Shown here piece after piece: positions 55,763 to 64,000 of a DNA stretch of 64,000 nt. The position numbers and the translations under genes are program-made. Every line of letters starts with the position of its first letter. Position 1 is the stretch's first letter. Source of the stretch: Metaphire vulgaris (taxonomy: Eukaryota; Annelida; Clitellata; Crassiclitellata; Megascolecidae). Under the pieces are notes generated by a model that was not told the origin of the DNA, made no database searches, and saw nothing but the letters and a program-made list of their open reading frames with translations. The stretch spans positions 5,080,684-5,144,683 of the forward strand of contig CM030861.1 of assembly GCA_018105865.1 (NCBI GenBank). The letters run 5' to 3'.

Positions 55763-56076
55763 GAGTGTAGGACATTCTCCTCCTGGACATAATCCCCCAG
55801 GACATTACCCCCCCCCCGGTACACCCTTTGAAATGACACTGCCGGACATAATCCCCCTTTGTTTACTCTATGGGCTTTGACTATAATCATTACCCACGCC
55901 ATAAACCAGACACGAAACACTAACCCCAAACGATACTGACGGCAGCCATTGCATCAGATAACCGATAAGTACCTTTTTAAAATTAAGATCTATGATATTG
56001 ATTTACATTGTTCATTACTTATTTTCCGGGGGGATATGTCCGGGGGATAATGGTCAGGGGAGAATGTCCGTGCCCC
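55763..56076. mobile_element. non-autonomous element with GAGTGTAGGACATTCTCC termini
   Basis: The left end is GAGTGTAGGACATTCTCC and the right end GGGGAGAATGTCCGTGCCCC. CTTAGCAC flanks the left and CTTAAGCAC the right, consistent with an 8-bp duplication plus one base. The same family occurs at 57469-58461 and, in antisense pieces, at 4270-4400. The subterminal regions alternate GGACATAATCCCCC words. Confidence 0.75.
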
Positions 56077-56699
56077 CTTAAGCACAGTACAAGTCCAAGC
56101 ACAAGGCCAAGCACTAACAACAGTGAAGAGATCGAGCATTCCCCACTCGCTTGACTCTCTGCAGCAGCCACGTCTGAATGTCAGTCATAAGGCGCTAAGG
56201 CTAATGCATTGATTCCTGGTTGAACGCGCAATTAGAATTGATTTCTTTAGCAGTCTGATCCAGATCTCGTTAGCATACAATAGCAAAATCGACCAGATAC
56301 ACGATTATACTATCTCCCACGTGCAGGTTCTCAGCTAGCCAAGCCTAATAAGAGAGCGAAATAGTTGAAGAGGTAAGCCTGATAAATTTGCATAGAAATG
56401 CGCATGATACAAAAGGCGATAGTCGCATGTCAGAATGTCATATGCACAGTACCTGTATATTGCATGACGCGTCGTGTCACAAGCCGTTCTCACTGTATGT
56501 GAGTGTGTGGGTGAGGGTGGGTGTGTGGGTGAGGGTGGGTGGGTGGGCTGTGCAGTCAGATAAGTGGCGTCCATTGCTGTTCTGAGCTGCGCCTGAAAGG
56601 CAGAACACAGAAAGGCCACTCCACACAGTGATGTTGTTTAGCCGAGACAAGCTTGGCCTATCATGTTTCTTAAGCCTTCTATTTATAATGTCTTTGCTG
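56077..56699. other. non-coding stretch
   Basis: Remnant of the AAGGCCAAGC array to about 56115, then unremarkable sequence. A GGGTGAGGGTGGGTGTGTGG G-rich run at about 56510-56550 could form a quadruplex. Confidence 0.4.
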
Positions 56700-56705
56700 T
56701 TACTT

Positions 56706-56737
<32 letters not shown>

Positions 56738-57065
56738 TAGGCTAATTTATATAGCGCTACTGTCCTAGCGGGCTAGAGTTAAGAGTGTTTTACACTGAAT
56801 TAAAAGAGTGTCCGAACAAGTGCGTTTTTAGTTTCTTAGCGAATGTTTCCAAGTTGGTCGCGTTGGTGACACTGTCTGTTAACGCGTTCTAGAGAGCCGG
56901 GTTCCCTCGAGTAACAGAACACTCCCCCAGTTTGGCTGTCCTCGAGGGAGGACGCACCGTCAGTCGGACCCGGGTGGAGGAGCGGAGCCGCAAGCGACCT
57001 TCTGTGGATGGAGGCTTTCGAAGAAGTACCGATCCGGTATGCGGAGCCAGTGTAATCTGTCCCGA
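56700..57065 (-). mobile_element. CR1-like LINE 3' end with (TAAC)n tail
   Basis: The minus strand encodes NATNLETFAKKLKTHLFGHS-like sequence, then an untranslated part ending TATAGCGCT...ATAAATTAGCC and a run of TAAC units (GTTA on the plus strand, 56702-56745). Upstream coding sequence (ALENALTDSVTNA) is partly readable. Confidence 0.65.
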
Positions 57066-57468
57066 AGTTGGACACACTCGATGAAGCTGGAAATAAACTG
57101 GGCCTTTCAATCAACGCCAGCAAAACCAAAGTAATGGCAGTTGGAAAAGGAACAAGACCCATGACGATAAAAGTAAAAGACCAGGAGATTGAATGGCTTG
57201 ATGAATTTGTCTATCTTGGCAGTCTGCTCCTTTCAGGCGGAGATTGCAGCCCGGAGATACGACGCAGAATAGGCCTCGCAAGCAGGACCTTAGGTTGCCC
57301 CAGCATATTATGGCGCAGCGGAGGACTTTCCACCACAACCAGACTACAGCTCCTCAACACGTGCACTTTCTCAGTCCTGCTGTATGGAGCAGAACCTGGA
57401 CCCTAAAATCAGAAGACCGCAGACACCTGGCAGCATTCGAGAAGCGGGGTTACAGACGTGTCCTGAAC

Positions 57469-58461
57469 GGGTGTAGGACATTTTCCCCTGGACTTAATTA
57501 TCCCCCGGTACACCCTTTGAAATAACATCGAACAAGTAAAGAATTATACATATGTGGGAGGAGAAATATCAAGCGATGGAAGACACGAACAAGATATTAA
57601 AATAAGAGCAGCAAAAGGATTACAGACAATGGGAAGACTTAGACATATTTGGAATGCTAAAGAAATAAAGATCAACACAAAAATTCAAATATACAACACC
57701 ATCATTGTTCCACAAATGCTTTATGGATCAGAAACGTGGATATTAAAAAGAGCAGATGAAAACAGACTATTGGTGGCAGAAATGAGTTGTTTGAGAAAGA
57801 TATTGGGAGTAAGTAAATTACAAAGAATAAGAAACGAAGACATCAGGAAAAGACTGTGAATGAAAGAGACAATAATATATAAAATCAGAAGAAGAAGACT
57901 TAGATGGTATGGACATGTAAATAGAATGAACAGCAACAGACTCCCATATAAAGCACTCTACACATACAAAGAAGGAAAAAGAGGAAGAGGAAGACCCAGG
58001 AAAAAGTGGATGGATAACATCAAAGAAGACTTCGAAAGATATCAAATGACAATAATAGATGGAATGAGATTAACAACGGAAAAAGATAAATGGAAAAGTT
58101 TTGTGTCTAGCTATTGCCGCTAATGAGCTGGCAGAAAGCAACTATGATGATGATGATGACACCCTTTGAAATGACACTGCCGGGCATAATCCCCCTTTGT
58201 TTACTCTATGGGCTTTGACTATAATCATTACCCACACCATAAACCAGACACGAAACACTAATACTAAACGATGCTGACGGCAGCCATGGCATCAGATAAC
58301 CGATAAGTACCTTTTTAAAAATTAAGATCTATGATATTGATTTACATTGTTCATTACTTCTTTGCCGGGGGAATATGTCCGGGGGGATAATATCCGAGGG
58401 GATAATGTCCGGGGAATAATGTCCGGGGGACAATGTCCAGGGGGAGAATGTCCGCACCCTA
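57469..58461. mobile_element. element with GGGTGTAGGACATT termini, interrupted by a LINE
   Basis: The ends are GGGTGTAGGACATTTTCC and GGGGGAGAATGTCCGCACCC. TCCTGAAC flanks both sides (57461-57468 and 58462-58469). It is the same family as 55763-56076; aligning the two shows the LINE insertion at 57524-58158. Confidence 0.85.
57524..58158 (+). mobile_element. 5'-truncated RTE-like LINE with (GAT)n tail
   Basis: A 14-bp target duplication ACACCCTTTGAAAT lies at 57510-57523 and 58159-58172. The intact target is seen in the related element at about 55828. The open frames (57554-57859 and 57860-58123, one stop apart) give IQIYNTIIVPQMLYGSETWI, SCLRKILGVSKLQRIRNEDI, RRRRLRWYGHVNRM and RGRGRPRKKWMDNIKEDFE. 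The end is followed by a GATGATGATG tail. It is well preserved, so it is fairly recent. Confidence 0.88.
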
Positions 58462-58860
58462 TCCTGAACATATGTTGGGGTCTCAGGATCACCAGCGAAG
58501 AAGTAAGACGTCGAATTGGCACAGTAAAAGGCATTGTCGCCACAATCAAGGAAGAAAAGCTGCAGATGTTGAGGATCATTGCCAGGATGGAGGACTACAG
58601 ATTAATAAAGGTCTGCATGGAAGGTGCAATGGAAGGATCCCGAACGCAAGGACGGCCCAGACGAAGATGGAGAGATGACATCACTGAGTGGATTCGGATG
58701 AGCTTCGGAGATGCTTACAGTGTACATGCAGTTCGGAACCGTGTGAAAAGGCATCAGATCACGAACAGCGCCACTGGTCTCAACAGCTCCTGAAGAAAAA
58801 GAAGAAGAAGAAGAAGCAGAAGAAGAAGAAGAAGAAGAAGAAGAAGAAGAAAAGAACAAG

Positions 58861-59750
58861 AAGAATTCGCAATTGGTGTTGACCTTACTGTATACCACAC
58901 TGCTTGTGACCTTTCTAGTCCACGGCATTCGCAGAAGTTTTCTCAAACATTTATTTTTAAATGCTTGGATGCGACTCTTCTCTTAGCGATCAGGCTTCAC
59001 AACAGTCGGTGGTTACAATAGCTTTGCCAAGCTTTGTTCAGCTTGATCATGATTTTTGTGCCCGTAGGCAATCTGGTATATTGTGTATTGGCAGTGTGAA
59101 AATAATTAAATGGGCCTATATGCATTGAGTTTGTGCCTGATTGAAATTCTATCAGAGCATTTGCATCTCTTTCGGATCATACATGTAGAGTTCTGTGGCA
59201 GTTCCAGGATTTGTTGGGGGATGAAATGTATTCACAGGAAGTTGGAGGGATGAAAAGAGAAGGAAAAAAGCCAATAAACTTTGCCGAAAAAGGCTGACAA
59301 AAGGGCATTTCCCTAATTTTACCACACTTTTAGCGAAAAATAAGTTGACAAGCAAAATAAGGCCATCCGCAGTTTTCCCCCGTATATTTGCCCCGTAGTT
59401 TTACTAGACCTTTACCCAAAAGTAGGTTTGATAGGCTTGACAAGCAAAACAACTTTTTGGTAATCTTTGCTTTTCTTTTTGGTAATCTTGTATACAGTAA
59501 TGTCACGCTATAGGCACTCAGCAAATGAAAATTATCGATTAGAAAAGGAAAACATGTTATAACACTTGAGATAGTACACAGAAAAAATAGCTGTGGTGAA
59601 ACGTACAAGGTTGGTGTAGTCATAATGAAAAAATAGCTGCGGTAAAATGTACAATGTTGGTGTAGGCTGGTAGGTCTAGTCTGTTAGTGATAGGCCTATA
59701 CCAAAGAAAGGTGTTCAAAATTGATCGACCGGCCTAAAACTTTTATGGCG
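58861..59750. other. non-coding stretch
   Basis: No gene recognised. GACAAGCAAAAY words at about 59345 and 59440 recall the dispersed GACGACC...GCTTGTC motif. AGCTGYGGTRAAAYGTACAA occurs twice (59590 and 59635) as a short direct repeat. Confidence 0.4.
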
Positions 59751-59751
59751 G

Positions 59752-60256
59752 TGGGTCACTTGCATTATTGAACGCGTTTTTGTCGACGTCCAGTGCGCGT
59801 CAGTTTTCACCGAGTGAATAAACCAGTTTTAAATGACTGGGCCACTTGCATACATTGAACGTGTGCAAAACATGGAGGGGAAAACGAAAGCGCACGTACT
59901 GATGCCATTTCGCAACAACATCAAAATTTAATCATCAAAGCAGCAATCTCTTCGCCAGCCATCCTTGATAATAATTATGTACTTCTATGGCATCACTTCT
60001 AGCACTCTAAAGGTATCAATCGACGGTACATTAAATCTATCAGCAAAAGACCGAGTCATCCCAGGAATCAGTCAGTGAGAAGGCGAGGCGGAGCTATGAA
60101 GGATATGTTAATTTAAAGAGATGGGTTTTTAGTCTTTAGATCGGAAATTGGTGGCGTGGCCTCTTTTTAGCCTGCAGGAAAATCCGGTCGTCTGCGTTAA
60201 AGCCCGTAGGCTTTGTTCTTGTGCTAAGCGCGCGTTCAATGAATGCAAGTGGCCCA
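59752..60256. mobile_element. MITE-like inverted repeat, GGGTCACTTGCATT...GAACGCG ends
   Basis: GGGTCACTTGCATTATTGAA at 59752 is matched in inverse orientation by TTCAATGAATGCAAGTGGCC near 60235-60256. A third internal copy GGGCCACTTGCATACATTGA lies at about 59840. No target duplication is clear. Confidence 0.6.
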
Positions 60257-60417
60257 TAACCTTAGCAATGCAATATGAATTTTCTAGCAATGCGGTATAA
60301 TATAGTCAAAATATTTTATCAGTCCAACATAAATTGTAGAAAAAGTGTGTTAACCCACATTCATATCACCACCATTCGATAATAATGTAGAACTTGGATA
60401 ACGTAGACCATAAAGTC

Positions 60418-61090
60418 AGTTGCCATTTTATGCTGATGATACTCAAATTCTCATCTCTTTTGAACACTTCTCTTCAAACTCATCCCTTGAGACTTGATCC
60501 ACTGCCTTCTCTGATATTCACCATAAAGATGATAGGCCACTTGATGTTCATCAAGAAGTGAACCCAAGGGGGTTGTATAGAGAGTGTGTAACGGAGGTCC
60601 AAAGACAGAACCTTGAGGGACACCACAAGACAGATCAGTGGGAGTTGAGAGTTTCTCATATGTTATCGCTGATTGAGTGCGGAGGTGTAAATATGAAGTA
60701 AACCAATGCAAAGCAGTGCTAGAGATTCCAACCCAATGTTCAAGACGATGAACAAGAATAGAATAATAGAATGATCAGCAGTATCAAAGGTGGCAGATAG
60801 GTCAGGAAGTAAAAGAGCAGTAACTTTCCCAGCATCAATACGATTCAATAGCCCGAACAATAAAATCATGAACTGCCAACAGAGCAGTTTCGGTGGAATG
60901 ATATTCTCTGTAGGTAGACTTGGAAAGGAAGGTAGTGTGGACTAGTACACAGATGAGAATGCATTTTCTTAGCAACTATTCTTTCAAGAATTTTCGATAG
61001 GAAACTAAGATTAGGTTTATAGTTAGACAAGTCATCAGAAGAGAGAGAGATGACTTTTTAATTAAGAAGTGGGTGAATAACTGCATCTGC
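60418..61090 (-). mobile_element. rearranged CR1/L2-like LINE reverse transcriptase
   Basis: Minus-strand frames at 60510-61090 read PDLSATFDTADHSI, HMRNSQLPLICLV-like and CGVPQGSVFGPPLHTLYTTP. The next part of the enzyme, FYADDTQILISFEHFSSNSS, is on the plus strand at 60418-60490, immediately adjacent. The catalytic YADD box is therefore inverted relative to the rest. Many stops are present. Confidence 0.75.
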
Positions 61091-61348
61091 AAATGAAGAG
61101 AAGAAACACCTCTCGATCACTAAGAAATTTGCAGTATAAGGTGTGTTATTATTATTAGTAATGATTGATGTATTCGCGAAATGCTTGGATTGCATTCAAT
61201 ACATAATACTGTAAAGAATCGTCAACACTTTTATATTTCGGTTCTCTAAGAAATCACTGTATTTTGTCAACTGTATAATAGCGGAATGTGTAGTTGTTAG
61301 GTAAGAGTTGTGTTTGTTCTTATGTTGTCTGCGTTTTGAATAAAGTTT

Positions 61349-61350
<2 letters not shown>

Positions 61351-61437
<87 letters not shown>
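61351..61437. repeat. (TA)n microsatellite
   Basis: Almost pure TA repeats with two TATG/CATA interruptions. Confidence 0.95.
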
Positions 61438-61442
<5 letters not shown>

Positions 61443-61529
61443 GACCCAATATATCAACACAATTATTGAGAATTTGAGTTGTTAGGACATCTAAGGTAAA
61501 TGCTATGTTTCACCGCAATAGTGCATAAC

Positions 61530-61805
61530 CTCCTTCCAATCCATCTCGTGACCTGTTAAATCTATCCCTTATTTTAAATCCACAAACATTTTCAAGACTC
61601 ACGCCAACTGGATGATGACGACAGATGCACAGCCTCACAAAACCTATGCAGAACTGAAAGAAGAGGCAGGACAGAGAGGAATGGACACAATGAAACCCTG
61701 AACTTGTGTCAGGACACATTCACAGAGAACATGATTATGAGATGATAATAATGATGATGACGACAACGATGATGATGATAACGACGACGACGACGATGAT
61801 GATAA
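61530..61805 (+). mobile_element. possible LINE 3' end with GAT/GAC tail
   Basis: The plus strand keeps short LINE-like coding words (MQN, KKRQDREEW) before a tail of GATGATGATAACGACGACGA at about 61741-61800. This is similar to the (GAT)n tail of the RTE copy at 57524-58158. The evidence is weak. Confidence 0.35.
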
Positions 61806-63387
61806 TATATAACTGTTCATTCTGCCACTCTAGTAATTCATATCGTTGTTTTCATTTGGTTCAGGCTCTGACTCTACGAAATTAAATTTATTCCATTTGA
61901 AATCCAATGCAATATCAGTAAGTTTGGGCCTACTGGCATTCTTTCCATTAAATTTTATAACATCTTCGTCAGTCAAGGTAAATTCTTCAGCAACAATAAG
62001 CATACGTAATGCATCATTTTAATGAAGCATATAATTCAATGACCACACTAGTGATGCATGAAAAAATACGCATTTGAAAATAAGAAATTTTCCATGAATT
62101 CGAGTTCTTATGCCTAAATCGTTTCTTATCCCTCTTGTCAATGTTCATGCCAGTGTTTATTCTAGGCCTTCTGGGGGGATTTCCCCAAAGTCTAAAAATT
62201 CCCCCACCCCCAAATTTCTATATGTTGCATTGGGGATGGAAATTTCCCCCCAAAAGTGTGACGAGTGGGGGTTTTCTTTTGAGAGCGGAGGAAAATATAA
62301 GGATTATCATGTTTTTGCTCATCAAAGTAGTGGAAGAGGATATGACATATGAGTAAGATGACTTTTTTTACTTGTCACCACGTTCGAGGAAAAAAAATTT
62401 AAAGGTGACGACCTTTTTTTGCTTTTTAAGGATTTTGGGGAGACAAATACATTTGTCTCCCCAATCTGTCGCAACAGAAGAACCATTATTCCTTTTATTG
62501 AAATGGGTGGTGTCATCGCTCTGCTTTTTGTGGCTAAAGATACATACATATCTTCTCCCCCAAACATTTCAAACTCCCTCCCCCCATGTCAAGATGGCTA
62601 CAATAAACACTGGTTTATGCTAACAACAGACTTGACTACTGTAATTTACTGTGCACTGGTATTGCCCCGCATCTAATGTGCAGAACTTCAGAGGATACGA
62701 AACTCTATTGCTCGAGCCAATACAAGTTATGCTTCAACCGCGATTCGATGAATGAATAAATGCTGGTTTAATTGTGACTCATTTTGAAAAGAAGTGAATG
62801 ATGTTTAGGCTCTTCGAGTCGGAGGGGTCAGGGGGCAAATGCACAGGGGCCCGGCGGCCTGGGGGGCCCGGGCCGATGATGAATATGTATAATTAAGAAT
62901 AATATGAATAATAACACTAAAGTAGAGAGGGCCCGGCATGTAAAGGTTGACTATAGCAAAAAAGGTCGTCAGCTAATTCTAACAGCACAGCTAAAAAGGT
63001 TGAAAAGCAAAAAAGGTCGTCAAGAAATTTTATTGCGCACAGGGGCCCGGAATGTCTCTCGGAGGGCCTGATGATGTTTGACATCTGTTGTCCAGATCTC
63101 GGAACCAGACTAATGCTCTGTTCCATATTTACTATTTTGAGAATAAGCCATGGATTATCGTGAGAGGGACGGACGGACGGACTGAAGAAGGGGAGAGAGG
63201 GTGGAAGGGACAAAAGGACTTGGGAGGGAGGGACGGAGGGACGGAGGAACTGAGGCACGGAGGGAGAGCAACGTCCAGCCAGGCAATTATTAATTACGAC
63301 GTCGCTCATAGATGCGGTAATTCTGATGATGATCTTTAATCTCCGCCCATTTATGTTTTTGACGTTAGCTATAGCAACGATTATAAA
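61806..63387. repeat. non-coding stretch with dispersed G-rich blocks and GGGACGGA microsatellite
   Basis: The block 62170-62600 has CCCCC/GGGGG words and the GACGACCTTTTTTTGC motif at about 62406. The block 62820-63070 has GGGGCCCGG words and two inverse copies of the motif. Bases 63165-63260 form an irregular GGACGGACGGAC / GGGAGGGA run. No gene is visible. Confidence 0.5.
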
Positions 63388-63510
63388 ATGAAGGCAGCAC
63401 GTCGTCCAATGAAGATGGCGTTACCGAACAGAAGAACATATAGACATTTGAAAACTACATATATATTAAGTTTGCGTCTTTCTGTTGAAAGTATGCACGC
63501 AATCAGAACG

Positions 63511-63997
63511 ATGACAAGATATTCAAAGATTTGCAAAAGGCTTGTATTAATAATTGGGATGAGCATTGTCGGTCTGACCCTTGCACTCTGGCATCTATCG
63601 AGACACGACAGTGAAAGTAAAAGAGCCAGAGCCATCATCGATTTCATACGGAGTGATACTGAAAAGTACAAAGAATGCGACAAGGCGTTTCGTCCAGACT
63701 CTGGAGCAATGTCGCAATCTGGATACAATATTCCTGTCACTCCTTATGGCGCTCTGGATAGATTCACGGTGTTGACAATGGTCTTTAACAGACTTCAATC
63801 GTATCGCGAAGTCATCCAACATTACATCTGTATGCCACATGTCGATCGATTGGTTCTACTTTGGGCAAACCAAGAAGTAGATCCTCTGTCCAAAGAATCG
63901 ATGAATGTGAATTGCAGCGAGAAATTATTCGTTCACCGTTTAAAGTCGACTGCTTTGACAAGAAGATTCGCCAATTTTCCAGAAATTCAAACAGATG
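63511..63997 (+). CDS. GT64 exostosin-like paralogue, exon 1 only (gene continues beyond the window)
   Basis: The frame matches exon 1 of the gene at 49082 closely from YGALDRFTVLTMVFNR to FPEIQTDG, including the donor at the same codon position (GATG|GTA at 63997/63998, the last bases of the window). Exon length is 487 bases against 490. I place the start at 63511 by alignment with the paralogue. The frame is open upstream to ATGs at 63388 and 63493, so a longer N-terminus is possible. A membrane anchor follows at about residues 8-28. The N-terminal stem has diverged more than the catalytic part. Exons 2 and 3 must lie to the right. Confidence 0.8.
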
Positions 63998-64000
63998 GTA

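Larger units (their letters stand above)
57068..58860 (+). mobile_element. RTE-like LINE, interrupted, with (AAG)n tail
   Basis: Coding pieces are 57068-57460 (LGLSINASKTKVMAVGKG, then EIEWLDEFVYLGSLL and TFSVLLYGAE) and 58470-58793 (GRPRRRWRDDITEWIRMS and a stop). They are followed by an (AAG)n tail to about 58855. Between them lies the element at 57469-58461, whose flanks TCCTGAAC repeat. The protein is frameshifted. Confidence 0.82.

Noticed and set aside
55623..55805. Minus-strand frame of Leu/Ala/Cys repeats (CLALCLVLCL)
   Set aside because: It is an artefact of the AAGGCCAAGC array.
58602..58946. Poly-Ser frame on the minus strand
   Set aside because: It is the antisense of the (AAG)n LINE tail.

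Overview
This window comes from an animal nuclear genome. It has intron-containing genes, CR1/L2-like and RTE-like LINEs, many hAT elements, a piggyBac, a mariner, LTRs, tRNA- and 5S-derived SINEs and long microsatellites. The element mix and the frequent TAGGCCTA palindromes suggest an aquatic invertebrate, but I cannot place it more precisely. There are no prokaryotic features.

Five genes look real, and all have the layout of Golgi type II membrane glycan enzymes. Two are near-identical single-exon SGNH/PC-esterase-like genes (607-1887 and 24325-25605, minus strand). One is a single-exon GT77-like nucleotide-sugar transferase (33567-35174, plus). One is a complete three-exon GT64/EXTL2-like gene (49082-52696, plus). 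The last is the first exon of a GT64 paralogue, cut by the window end (63511-63997, plus).

Layout: 1-8160 and about 24232-28530 are two copies of one segmental duplication, each holding an esterase gene followed by a minus-strand CR1 fragment. Copy 1 later received a piggyBac (2178-5755, itself hit by a GC-rich retroelement that was hit by a hAT) and a hAT (6582-8010). Copy 2 received a solo LTR (26124-27466) and an RTE fragment (27579-28087). Each copy supplies empty sites for insertions in the other. 8.7-13.1 kb holds CR1 pieces, and 13.5-19 kb is one broken BED-finger hAT with further insertions. 20.2-21 kb is a foldback-like inverted repeat around a TA-rich core. 29-33 kb holds MITEs, SINE bodies and another GC-rich retroelement. 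36-41 kb is a run of four hAT-type elements with clear 8-bp target duplications. 41-48 kb holds LINEs and a second solo LTR of the same family, in inverse orientation. Mariner and hAT MITEs sit in the introns of the GT64 gene. 54-61 kb holds two SINEs and a three-layer nest of transposons.

The genes share a plausible theme, building and esterifying cell-surface or secreted glycans, but the sequence does not show that they act in one pathway. Most of the window is transposon debris. Element boundaries given with target duplications are read directly; clade names for LINEs are inferred from short conserved protein stretches.
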